The notes beneath the pieces are model-generated. The model saw nothing but the letters and a program-made list of their open reading frames with translations, was not told the DNA's origin and searched no databases. DNA of 64,000 bases from Streptomyces sp. CNH099 (GTDB lineage Bacteria > Actinomycetota > Actinomycetes > Streptomycetales > Streptomycetaceae): contig AZWL01000007.1 of the NCBI GenBank assembly GCA_000514715.1, forward strand, positions 248,001-312,000. The letters are read 5' to 3'. Each line of letters starts with the position of its first letter. Position 1 is the stretch's first letter. The translations under genes and the position numbers were made by a program. Shown here piece after piece: positions 31,859 through 40,577 of this stretch.

Positions 31859-32881
31859 CTACTCCCCGCCCCCGCCACCGCCGTCGCCGCCGCCCGGGGC
31901 CGGCTGCTGCCGCGGCACCACGGCAGCCTGGGCCGGCGGCGCCACCAGCACGCCCGTCGGCAGGTCCGACATCACGATCCCGGCCGCCAGCAGCGTCTCG
32001 CGGATGCGCCAGCGCAGCTCGCGCTCGACCCCGAAGGACTTCCCCGGCATCGTCTTGACCTGCACCTGCAGCGTCGCCGTGCCCTGCGAGACGGCGGTCA
32101 GGCCCAGCACCTCGACCTCGCCCCACAGCTGCTCGCTCCACGGCTCGGTGCGGCCCAGCTCCTCGCCGGCCGCGAGGATCGCGGCACGCACCCGGTCCAG
32201 GTCCTCACCGGCCGGTACGGGCACGTCGACCGCGGCCGTCGCCCAGCCCTGGCTGAGGTTGCCGATCCGCTTGACCTCGCCGTTGCGCATGTACCAGATC
32301 GCCCCGTTGTCGCCGCGCAGCTTGGTCACCCGCAGCCCGACCTCGATCACCTCGCCGGTGACCTCGCCGACGTCGATGGTGTCCCCGACCCCGTACTGGT
32401 CCTCGACGAGCATGAAGATCCCGGAGAGGAAGTCCATCACCAGGTTGCGGGCGCCGAAGCCGATCGCGACGCCCGCGACGCCGGCGCTGGCCAGCAGCGG
32501 CGCCAGGTCGATCTCCAGCGCGGACAGGATGGTCAGGGCGGCTGTGCCGAGGATCACAAAGGAGGCGCCGCTGCGCAGGATGGAACCGAGCGCCTCGGAG
32601 CGCTGCCGGCGTCTCTCGTGGTTGACGAGCAGGCCGCCGAGGGCGGTGCCGTCCACGGCGTCGGCGGTGCGCGTCATCCGCGCTATCAGCCTGGTGATCA
32701 TACGCTGCACCACGCGGCGCAGCACGTACGCGATGACGGCGATCAGCAGGATGCGCAGGCCCACGCCCAGCCACGAGGTCCAGTTCTCCTGGAGCCACCC
32801 GGCCGCCTCCTCCGCGCTCCTGCGCGAGTCTTCGAGCGACGGAGAGGGGCTCTCTGCGGCCGGGAGGCGGGTGACGGACAC
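31859..32881 (-). CDS. Small-conductance mechanosensitive channel (MscS family), 340 aa
   Basis: Two to three transmembrane helices (from about residue 40 and 95) lead to the pore helix LLASAGVAGVAIGFGARNL, the Ala/Gly-rich TM3 of MscS, followed by FLSGIFMLVEDQYGVGDTI, the start of the beta domain. It releases solutes under osmotic downshock. The C-terminus is Pro/Gly-rich with a poly-Gly tail. The GTG start has GGAAGG upstream at a rather long distance. Divergent from the HNH gene. Confidence 0.93.
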   Translation of the reverse strand: MSVTRLPAAESPSPSLEDSRRSAEEAAGWLQENWTSWLGVGLRILLIAVIAYVLRRVVQRMITRLIARMTRTADAVDGTALGGLLVNHERRRQRSEALGSILRSGASFVILGTAALTILSALEIDLAPLLASAGVAGVAIGFGARNLVMDFLSGIFMLVEDQYGVGDTIDVGEVTGEVIEVGLRVTKLRGDNGAIWYMRNGEVKRIGNLSQGWATAAVDVPVPAGEDLDRVRAAILAAGEELGRTEPWSEQLWGEVEVLGLTAVSQGTATLQVQVKTMPGKSFGVERELRWRIRETLLAAGIVMSDLPTGVLVAPPAQAAVVPRQQPAPGGGDGGGGGGE

Positions 32882-33182
32882 GGGCCTGGAACCTTCCGTT
32901 CTGGGGCGCGGGCACTCACCCTACCCGGCGCTCCGGCCTGCTCTTTCCCGCCGCGGCGAGCGCCCGTCCTGCGCCGGGGCCGCGGTCCGGTCGGCGCCGC
33001 GGGCGGCGAGGCGTAGGGCCGGGTCGAAGCGGGGATCACGTCCTCGGGCGCGGCCGTGGAACCTTGCCGGACGGTTGGCCCGTTTACCTGATCGTGGTGG
33101 CGCGGAGGCGGGCGTGCAGGACACACTGTTGACCAGATCGTCCCGGCGCGAGCCACGCGCCGCCGGCGTACAAGGAGGCACC
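32882..33182. other. Divergent intergenic region between mscS and HNH gene
   Basis: GC-rich, with a TAGGGT on the minus strand near 32922-32927 that could be a -10 element for the MscS gene, and TTGACC at about 33128 toward the HNH gene. Neither has a convincing partner box. No gene is supported. Confidence 0.3.
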
Positions 33183-33719
33183 GTGCCGCACGTCCTCGTT
33201 CTCAACGCTTCATACGAGCCGCTCGGCGTCGTGCCACTGCGCCGCGCGCTCATCCTGGTGCTGAACGGCAAGGCCGTGAGCCTGGAGGAGTCCGGCGCCT
33301 TCCTGCACAGCGCCACGCGGGTGATAGCGGCGCCGAGCGTCGTGCGCCTGCAGCGCTTCGTACGGGTCCCCGTCCGGGGGCCCGTTCCGCTCACGCGCCG
33401 GGCGCTCTTCGCCCGCGACGGGGGGCGCTGCGCGTACTGCGGCGGCGTGGCCACCAGCGTCGACCACGTCATCCCGCGCAGCCGCGGCGGACAGCACCGC
33501 TGGGACAACGTCGTGGCGGCCTGCCGCCGCTGCAACCACGTGAAGGCCGACCGGCCGATCCACGAGCTGGGCTGGCGCTTGCGCCACCAGCCGGGTCCGC
33601 CGTCCGGGCTGGCCTGGCGGATCATCGGAACGGGGCATAGGGACCCGCGCTGGTTGCCTTATCTGCAGCCATACGGCGCGGACGAGGCCCTGGCCCGGAT
33701 CGACGGCATCTCTGCCTAG
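33183..33719 (+). CDS. HNH endonuclease domain protein, 178 aa
   Basis: The HNH domain is clear: CAYCGG, then TSVDHVIPRSRGG, then DNVVAACRRCNHVK, with four zinc cysteines as two CxxC pairs. The N-terminal half (LVLNASYEPLGVVPLRRALI) is typical of a widespread actinobacterial HNH family with chromosomal, not phage, context. Substrate and role are unknown. The GTG at 33183 lies just after AAGGAGG. A hairpin follows. Confidence 0.92.
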   Translation: MPHVLVLNASYEPLGVVPLRRALILVLNGKAVSLEESGAFLHSATRVIAAPSVVRLQRFVRVPVRGPVPLTRRALFARDGGRCAYCGGVATSVDHVIPRSRGGQHRWDNVVAACRRCNHVKADRPIHELGWRLRHQPGPPSGLAWRIIGTGHRDPRWLPYLQPYGADEALARIDGISA

Positions 33720-33744
33720 AACCGGGCCTTTGTTATGCCCGCTC

Positions 33745-33761
33745 CGGCGCCCACGGCGCCG
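33745..33761 (+). terminator. Terminator hairpin after HNH gene
   Basis: CGGCGCC-cac-GGCGCCG, a perfect 7-bp stem with a 3-base loop, 25 bases past the stop. The preceding CGGGC / GCCCG pair (about 33723-33741) may add a second hairpin. Confidence 0.5.
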
Positions 33762-33978
33762 TCCTCCCCCGGAACCGAACGGGTGCGCTCCGCGTGATGA
33801 AGGGCAGGATGGGGGCCCGGCACCCGCTCGCGCAGCACGCTACGGTACCGATCCGAACAAGATCCCGGGAATCGCGGTGTGACGGTCGGCACGGACCGCC
33901 ATACTTGCCGACGGTGCCCGGGGCGGACTGGACCCGCCCGCATCCGGGCGAACAGCCAGCGACCCAGGGGGAGGTCAC

Positions 33979-35478
33979 GTGACGTACCCGCCGCGGGCCG
34001 GCAGCGCCGCGCCGCCGGAGCACCAGACCGCGCCTGCGCTTCCCGCGCAGCCCGGGCCCGACGGCCCACCCGCACCGCAGGCGGGTCCCCCCGGCGCCGC
34101 CGCGCCGCCGCCCCCCGTCGCGCCGCCGGAGCGGCGCTCCGCGTTCACCGAGGGCTTCGAGCGGCTGCGCGCCGCCGCGACCACCGAGCCGGGCCGGCTG
34201 CGGATCATCGGGGCGGTGCTGGCGGCGCTGGTCGTGCTGTTCGGCGCGCTCACCACGTGGCAGGTGTCCGACCGGGCGGCGGCGGCCGAAGACGTCGTCG
34301 AACGCAGCCAGCCGCTGAGCGCGGAAGCCGCCGAGATCTACCGCTCCCTGGCCGACGCCAACACCACCGCGGCCACGGGCTTCCTGGAGGGCGGGCAGGA
34401 GCCGCGCGAGGTGCGCGACCGGTACGACGACGACATCACGCGGGCCTCGGAGCTGCTAGTGCGGGCCGCGGCCAGCTCCCAGGGCGCCGAGGAGTCGCAG
34501 GACCAGATCGAGAAGCTGAACCGGGCGCTGCCCGTCTACACCTCGCTCGTCGAGACCGCCCGCGCCAACAACCGCCAGGGCCTGCCGCTCGGCGGCGCGT
34601 ACCTGCGCTACGCGGACGACCAGATGCGCGAGACGCTGCTGCCCGCCGCCCGCAAGCTGTACAGCTCCGAGACCGCCCAGCTGGAGCAGGACTACTCCGA
34701 CGCCCGGGCGTGGCCCTGGGGCGCGCTGGCCAGCGGACTGGTCGCGCTCGGCGTGCTGTTCTGGGCGCAGCGCCGCCACTACCGCCGGACGAACCGGGTG
34801 TTCAACCACGGCCTGCTGGCGGCCACCGCGGCCACCGCGGTCGTGCTGCTGTGGCTGGCCGTCGGGCACACCTTCGCCCGCTCCGGCCTCGGCGACTCCG
34901 ACCGGCACGGCGCCCAGTCGCTGCACGCGCTCAACGAGGCGCGGATCAACACCCTCACGGCCCGCGCCGACGAGAACCTCACGTACGTCAACCGGGGCTC
35001 CGTCACCAACGAGAAGGGCCTCGACAAGTACGAGGCCACCTACCTCAAGGGCATGAGGGAGCTGGCCGGCAAGGACATCGACGCGGAGACGGCGCCGGCG
35101 GGCAGCATGCTCGGCCGCGCCATGGAACTGGCCGACGACAGCGAGGGCCGCAGGCCCGTCGCCGAGGCCATGGACAACGTGCGCGACTGGCGCCGGATGC
35201 ACGGCGAGGCGCAGGAGAGGAACGTCGCGGGCGAGTACGAGTCCGCGAAGGACATGGTCATCGGCGGCGAGGGGGAGAAGTCGACCAGCGAGTTCTTCGA
35301 CCGGGTCGACGACAGCCTCGTCCAGGCCCTGGAGCACGAGCAGCGGGAGTTCACGTCGGCGGCCGAGGACGGCCGGGGGGCGCTCTCCGGCCTGTGGATC
35401 GGCGCCGCGGTGCTCGCCGTGCTGGGCGCCGTCGGCGCGGTGTTCGGCATCGGCCGCAGGCTCTCGGAGTACCGGTGA
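33979..35478 (+). CDS. glnX: Four-TM sensor protein, GlnX-like (module A), 499 aa
   Basis: A Pro/Ala-rich cytoplasmic N-terminus (about 60 residues) precedes TM1 (75-95), a long helical extracytoplasmic region, TM2 and TM3 near the middle, a second helical domain, and TM4 at the C-terminus (IGAAVLAVLGAVGAVFG). The order sensor - glutamate-type binding protein - PknG kinase equals the mycobacterial glnX-glnH-pknG locus, where GlnX passes amino-acid signals across the membrane. The GTG at 33979 follows GGGGGAGG. It heads a long same-strand gene run. Confidence 0.78.
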   Translation: MTYPPRAGSAAPPEHQTAPALPAQPGPDGPPAPQAGPPGAAAPPPPVAPPERRSAFTEGFERLRAAATTEPGRLRIIGAVLAALVVLFGALTTWQVSDRAAAAEDVVERSQPLSAEAAEIYRSLADANTTAATGFLEGGQEPREVRDRYDDDITRASELLVRAAASSQGAEESQDQIEKLNRALPVYTSLVETARANNRQGLPLGGAYLRYADDQMRETLLPAARKLYSSETAQLEQDYSDARAWPWGALASGLVALGVLFWAQRRHYRRTNRVFNHGLLAATAATAVVLLWLAVGHTFARSGLGDSDRHGAQSLHALNEARINTLTARADENLTYVNRGSVTNEKGLDKYEATYLKGMRELAGKDIDAETAPAGSMLGRAMELADDSEGRRPVAEAMDNVRDWRRMHGEAQERNVAGEYESAKDMVIGGEGEKSTSEFFDRVDDSLVQALEHEQREFTSAAEDGRGALSGLWIGAAVLAVLGAVGAVFGIGRRLSEYR

Positions 35479-36527
35479 CGGCGGAGGGGAAGGCAGCTGT
35501 GCGGACAACACCGAGGACGGCAGCACCGAGGACGGCACCGCCCGGGACGAGGCGGAGCCTGCGCGGCTGGGGCGGCGTGGCCGGGACGGCGGCCGCCGTC
35601 GCGCTGACCGCCGCGCTGCTGCCCGGCCTCGCGGGCGACGTACGGCAGGACCACCCGGCCGCGGCCGGCGACCGCGCCGCCGGCGGCGCGGTGGCGGCGC
35701 AGCCGGCGAAGTCGGCGAAGGCGGGCCAGGAGGAGTGCGAGACGCCGGAGGCGAGCCTGCGGCCGTCCGCGAACGCCACGGGCGACGGCGTCCAGCGCAT
35801 CATCGACCGCGGCCGTCTCATCGCGGGCATCGACCAGAACAGCTACCGGTGGGGCTACCGCAACCCGCTCACCGGCAAGCTGGAGGGCTTCGACATCGAC
35901 CTGGCGCGGGCCATCGCCGGGGAGATCCTCGGCGACGAGTCGAAGGTCACCTTCCGCTCCATCCCCACCAGCGAGCGCATCACGGCGCTGAAGGAGAAGC
36001 AGGTGGACATCGTGGTGCGCACGATGACGATCAACTGCGAGCGCATCGAGGAGGTGGCCTTCTCCACCGAGTACTTCACCGGCGACCAGGCGGTGCTGGC
36101 CCCCGCCGGCTCGGACATCACCGGCTTCGACGAGAGCCTCAAGGGCAAGCGCGTCTGCACCGCCGAGGGCTCCACGGGCGAGGGGGCCCTGGAGGAGGGG
36201 AAGTACGGCGCGGAGGTCAAGCTGGTGCCGAACCAGCTCGACTGCCTGGTGCGGCTGCAGCTCGGCGAGGCCGACGCGGTCGTCACCGACAACGCGCTGG
36301 CGGCCGGCCAGGCCGCGCAGGACCCCTCGACGCGGCTGGTCGGCACCCTGAACCGCCCCGAGCCCTACGGCGTGGCGATGAACATCGACCACCACGACCT
36401 GGTGCGCCGGGTGAACAAGCTGCTTGAGGACTACCGCCAGAACGGCTGGCAAGACGCCTACCAGAAGTGGCTGGCCAAGGACATGCCGGGGATCGACGGG
36501 CCGCCGGCCCCGAAGTACAAGGACTGA
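35475..36527 (+). CDS. glnH: Glutamate-type binding protein, GlnH-like (module A), 350 aa
   Basis: A hydrophobic N-terminal segment (VAGTAAAVALTAALLPGLAG) without a lipobox suggests a signal or anchor. The SBP family 3 core follows: GRLIAGIDQNSYRWGYRNP, GFDIDLARAIAG, VDIVVRTMTINCERIEEV, and a C-terminal WQDAYQKWL. No permease or ATPase is nearby, so this is a sensor rather than a transport subunit. The GTG overlaps the sensor's stop by four bases (GTGA); a later GTG at 35499 with AAGG upstream is an alternative. Confidence 0.88.
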   Translation: MTAEGKAAVRTTPRTAAPRTAPPGTRRSLRGWGGVAGTAAAVALTAALLPGLAGDVRQDHPAAAGDRAAGGAVAAQPAKSAKAGQEECETPEASLRPSANATGDGVQRIIDRGRLIAGIDQNSYRWGYRNPLTGKLEGFDIDLARAIAGEILGDESKVTFRSIPTSERITALKEKQVDIVVRTMTINCERIEEVAFSTEYFTGDQAVLAPAGSDITGFDESLKGKRVCTAEGSTGEGALEEGKYGAEVKLVPNQLDCLVRLQLGEADAVVTDNALAAGQAAQDPSTRLVGTLNRPEPYGVAMNIDHHDLVRRVNKLLEDYRQNGWQDAYQKWLAKDMPGIDGPPAPKYKD

Positions 36528-36584
36528 GCAGGCGCACGAAGCGACACGTCAACGGGCAGAGCACGGCAGCACGGAGGGAAACAG

Positions 36585-37946
36585 ATGCCGCTCCCGCCAC
36601 GGGGCTCGATGGACCGCGAGGAGGTCGATCGTGCGCTTGCGCGGCTGGGAGCCGAGCACGAGGCGATCGAGACCTCGCTGCTCGCGCTCCAGGACCACGC
36701 GGGACGCCGGCTGCTGGAGGGCGCCGAGCTGTCCGGTACGACGAAGGAGCGCTGGGCCGCCGCCGAGCAGGCGATCACGCTGCTGTGGGCGCACTTCGAG
36801 GCGTACACCGGCGCGCTGGCCTCCGCTCGGGAGATCCGCACCCGCCGCCGCTCGCCCGGCGCCGCGGAGCTGGCCGAGCTGACCGCGCTGCTGCGCGACC
36901 ACGGCGTCACCATCGCGCCGGGAGCCGCCTCGTCCCCCGCGGCCGCCGGCGGCTACCCGGCGGCGCTCACGGGCCCGGCCCGGCTGTCGGAGTCGCTGAA
37001 GCTGGACGAGCTGGTGGGGCGGATGAACCGGTGGTACGCGGAGGTGATCGACGTCGTCGCGGCGGCGGACTCCGTGTGGTCGGCGCTGCCCGCGCGCATC
37101 GACCTGCTCGCCGCCGAGCTGCAGCGCACCCGTTCGCTGGCCCAGTCCGTCGGCGTGCGTCCCGGCGAGCACCCGGCGGGCGACGACCTGGAGCGGATCA
37201 CCGCGGAGCTGGCCGCGCTGCGCGACGAGGTGGTGCGCGACCCGCTGGCGTTCTGGTCCCGGCCGGCCGGGCGCAGCCCCGGCGCGGCGCCGGGCGGCGG
37301 GGCGCCGGACACCGCGCGCTACGACGCGGCGGCCCGCGGTCTGGAGGACGTGCGCCGGGAGATCGACGCCGTGCTGCACGTCCGGCAGGACGCGGAGGAG
37401 CGGCTGGTCAAGGTGCGCGACGTGCTGTCGCGCGCGGACCGTACGCTGGGCGAGGCCCGCCGGGCGCGCGGCGAGGTGCTGGCGAAGATAGCGGCGTCGG
37501 AGGTGCCGGCGGTCAGCGGCCCGCCGACCGCGCTGAACGAACAGCTGGCCAACGCGGTGGAGTTCCGCAGGCGGGCCCAGTGGCACCGGCTGTCGCCGCT
37601 GCTGGAGAGCCTGGAGCAGCGGGCCGAGGAGGAGTTGCTGCGGGCGCGGGAGTCGCTGACGGCGGTGACCGCGCCGCTGGCCGTCCGGGCGGAGCTGCGC
37701 GGCCGGCTGGACGCGTACAAGGCGAAGGTGGCGCGGCACGGCTTCGCCGAGGACCGCATCCTGGTGGAGCGGTACGACGTGGCGCGCCGGCTGCTGTGGT
37801 CGGCACCCTGCGATCTGATCGCGGCGGAGCAGGCGGTGCTGCGCTACCAGCGGGCCACGGCGGAGGTGCTGGCCGCCGGGCGGGCGGCACCGCCCTCGCG
37901 CGCACTGCGCGCCGAGGGGGAGGACCGGCCCGGGGGCATGGCGTGA
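36585..37946 (+). CDS. Coiled-coil protein conserved in PknG modules, 453 aa
   Basis: Almost entirely helical with long heptad-rich stretches (LAAELQRTRSLAQS, RLVKVRDVLSRADRTLGEAR, LESLEQRAEEELLRARESL). No signal peptide or membrane helix. I recognise no enzyme motif. Its position between the binding protein and the kinase suggests a cytoplasmic scaffold or kinase substrate. The ATG is preceded by CGGAGGGAAACAG. Confidence 0.75.
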   Translation: MPLPPRGSMDREEVDRALARLGAEHEAIETSLLALQDHAGRRLLEGAELSGTTKERWAAAEQAITLLWAHFEAYTGALASAREIRTRRRSPGAAELAELTALLRDHGVTIAPGAASSPAAAGGYPAALTGPARLSESLKLDELVGRMNRWYAEVIDVVAAADSVWSALPARIDLLAAELQRTRSLAQSVGVRPGEHPAGDDLERITAELAALRDEVVRDPLAFWSRPAGRSPGAAPGGGAPDTARYDAAARGLEDVRREIDAVLHVRQDAEERLVKVRDVLSRADRTLGEARRARGEVLAKIAASEVPAVSGPPTALNEQLANAVEFRRRAQWHRLSPLLESLEQRAEEELLRARESLTAVTAPLAVRAELRGRLDAYKAKVARHGFAEDRILVERYDVARRLLWSAPCDLIAAEQAVLRYQRATAEVLAAGRAAPPSRALRAEGEDRPGGMA

Positions 37947-37974
37947 GGCTGGACGGAACGGAGTTGGGGGAGTC

Positions 37975-40566
37975 ATGAGCAACGCGCAGGCATGTCAGCG
38001 GCCGGGCTGCGGAGGCACGTACGAGGACGTCGGCGGCGGCGAGCTGTACTGCGACACCTGCGGCCTCGCCCCCGTCGTGTCGCCGGACGGCGTCGTCGGC
38101 TCCGCGCCCACCGGGGTGACCGGCCGCGGCCGCGGCAGCCGGGGCAGCTCGTCGAACAGCTCCAGCGCGTCGAGCCGGTCGAGCAGCACGTCCCGGAGCA
38201 GTTCGCGGGCGTCGCGCCGGTCGGTCTCCGGGCGGCTGTCGCGCGCGCTGACCGGGGAGTCCACGGGCCGCTCGGTCTCGGTCAAGAGTTCCCGTACGTC
38301 CGCGGTCGCCTCCCGCGGCAAGCTGGGCGCGGGCCTGGTGTCGGTGCCGGAGGTGCCGCGGCCCGACCCGCGCACCGCGGTGCTGGAGAACCCCGAGGTG
38401 CCCGAGCGCAAGCGGTACTGCAGCCGCAGCGACTGCGGGGCGCCGGTGGGCCGGTCGCGCGGCGGCCGGCCGGGGCGTACCGAGGGCTTCTGCACCAAGT
38501 GCGGGCAGCCGTACTCCTTCGTGCCGAAGCTGCAGGAGGGCGACATCGTCCACGGGCAGTACCAGGTCGCGGGCTGCCTCGCGCACGGCGGCCTGGGCTG
38601 GATCTACCTGGCGATCGACCGCGCGGTCGCCGACCGCTGGGTGGTGCTCAAGGGCCTGCTGAACACCGGCGACGAGGACGCGATCGCCGCCGCGGTCTCC
38701 GAGCGCCGCTTCCTCGCGGAGATCGAGCACGCGGGCATCGTGCGCATCTACAACTTCGTCGAGCACCTCGACCAGCGCACCGGCAGCCTCGACGGCTACA
38801 TCGTCATGGAGTACGTCGGCGGCAAGTCGATGAAGGAGATCGCCAACGAGCGGCGCACGCCGGACGGCAAGCGGGACCCGCTGCCGGTCGAGGTGGCGTG
38901 CGCGTACGGGATCGAGGCGCTGGAGGCGCTCGGCCACCTGCACAGCCGCAACCTGCTGTACTGCGACTTCAAGGTCGACAACGCGATCCAGCAGGGCGAC
39001 CAGCTCAAGCTGATCGACATGGGCGCGGTGCGCCGCATGGACGACGACGAGTCGGCCATCTTCGGCACCGTCGGCTACCAGGCCCCGGAGGTCGCCGACG
39101 TCGGCCCGTCCGTCGCCTCCGACCTGTACACGGTGGCCCGCACGCTGGCCGTGCTGACCTTCGACTTCCAGGGCTACACCAACGTCTTCGTCGACAGCCT
39201 GCCCGACCCCGACTCGATCGACGTCTTCAACCGGTACGAGTCCTTCTACCGCCTGCTGGTCCGCGCCACCGACCCCGACCCGGCCCGGCGGTTCGCCTCG
39301 GCCGCGGAGATGTCCGAGCAGCTGACGGGCGTGCTGCGGGAGGTCGTGGCGGTGCAGACGGGCAAGCCGCAGCCGGCGCTGTCCACGCTCTTCGGGCCGG
39401 AGCTGCGGGTGGTGGACACCGAGCTGTTCCCGCCGGCGACCGGCGAGACCTCGCAGCTGGGCGCCCGGGTGGTCGGCAAGCGCGCCCGCGCGGCGCGGGC
39501 CGCGGGCAACGGCGCCCCGGCGCTGCCGGCCGCCCAGGGCGTGCCGGCGCAGCTGCCGGGCGGCGCGCAGGGGATGGGCACGCAGGTGGCGCTGCCCGCG
39601 CAGATCGCCGACACGCTGCCGCTGGACTCCGCCGCGGCGGCGCTGGCGCTGCCGGTGCCGCGGGTGAACCCGAACGACCCCAACGCGGGCTTCCTCGCGG
39701 GCCTGCTGGCGTCCGCGCCGGCGGAGCTGACCGCCGCGCTGTCCAACGCGCCGACCGACTCCGTCGAGCTGCAGCTGCGCCGGGTGCGCGCCCATCTGGA
39801 GCTGGGCGACCTGGCGGCGACCGGCTCGGCGCTGGGCGAGCTGGGCGAGCAGCACCCCGACGACTGGCGGATCGTCTGGTACCGGGGGCTGCAGGCGCTG
39901 GCCACCCGCGACTTCGAGACCGCCGCGCTGTCGTTCGACGCGATCTACGACGCCTTCCCCGGCGAGCCCGCGCCGAAGCTGGCGCTGGGCATCTGCGCCG
40001 AGGTGCTGGGCCAGCTGGACAACGCCACCGAGTACTACCGGCTGGTGTGGACGACCGACCCGGCCTACGTCAGCGCCGCGTTCGGCCTGGCCCGGGTGCG
40101 GCTCGCCGCCGCCGACCGGTCCGGTGCGGTACGGGCGCTGGAGTCCGTACCGGAGGCGTCGATCCACTACACCGCGGCGCGCATCGCCGCGATCAGAGCG
40201 CGGCTGCGCCAGCGCGCGCCGCAGGAGCCGCTGCTGACCGATCTGCAGGCCGCCGGCACGCAGGTGGAGCGGCTGCAGGACGTGGGTCTGGACGCCGGCC
40301 GCCGGGCGAGGCTGTCCACCGAGGTACTGGGCAGTGCGTTGGACTGGGTGCTGACCGGCCGCACCGGGGCCGGTGCGGGTCCGTCCGGCCCGGCGGGCTC
40401 CTACGGCACGCTGCAGCCGCTGCTGGGCTGCGCGCTGGACGAGAACGGACTGCGGCTCGGTCTGGAAAACTCCTTCCGCGTGCTGGCCCGGCTCGCACAG
40501 CACGGCCACGAGCGGATCGACATGGTCGAACGGGCCAACCGCTACCGGCCGAAGACCTGGGTATGA
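37975..40566 (+). CDS. pknG: PknG-type Ser/Thr protein kinase (module A), 863 aa
   Basis: An N-terminal zinc ribbon (Cys7, 12, 26, 29) is followed by a Ser/Arg-rich stretch (about 55-115), a rubredoxin-like knuckle (Cys149, 154, 173, 176), and a kinase domain with Lys226 in VVLKGL, catalytic YCDFK (Asp331, Lys333, Asn336) and DMG (Asp348). The rest is TPR-like, as in mycobacterial PknG. The ATG overlaps nothing but follows GGGGGAGTC. PknG kinases phosphorylate FHA proteins to control glutamate and 2-oxoglutarate metabolism; an FHA protein is encoded three genes downstream. It is paired here with a PP2C phosphatase. Confidence 0.93.
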   Translation: MSNAQACQRPGCGGTYEDVGGGELYCDTCGLAPVVSPDGVVGSAPTGVTGRGRGSRGSSSNSSSASSRSSSTSRSSSRASRRSVSGRLSRALTGESTGRSVSVKSSRTSAVASRGKLGAGLVSVPEVPRPDPRTAVLENPEVPERKRYCSRSDCGAPVGRSRGGRPGRTEGFCTKCGQPYSFVPKLQEGDIVHGQYQVAGCLAHGGLGWIYLAIDRAVADRWVVLKGLLNTGDEDAIAAAVSERRFLAEIEHAGIVRIYNFVEHLDQRTGSLDGYIVMEYVGGKSMKEIANERRTPDGKRDPLPVEVACAYGIEALEALGHLHSRNLLYCDFKVDNAIQQGDQLKLIDMGAVRRMDDDESAIFGTVGYQAPEVADVGPSVASDLYTVARTLAVLTFDFQGYTNVFVDSLPDPDSIDVFNRYESFYRLLVRATDPDPARRFASAAEMSEQLTGVLREVVAVQTGKPQPALSTLFGPELRVVDTELFPPATGETSQLGARVVGKRARAARAAGNGAPALPAAQGVPAQLPGGAQGMGTQVALPAQIADTLPLDSAAAALALPVPRVNPNDPNAGFLAGLLASAPAELTAALSNAPTDSVELQLRRVRAHLELGDLAATGSALGELGEQHPDDWRIVWYRGLQALATRDFETAALSFDAIYDAFPGEPAPKLALGICAEVLGQLDNATEYYRLVWTTDPAYVSAAFGLARVRLAAADRSGAVRALESVPEASIHYTAARIAAIRARLRQRAPQEPLLTDLQAAGTQVERLQDVGLDAGRRARLSTEVLGSALDWVLTGRTGAGAGPSGPAGSYGTLQPLLGCALDENGLRLGLENSFRVLARLAQHGHERIDMVERANRYRPKTWV

Positions 40567-40577
40567 GAGGACAGCCC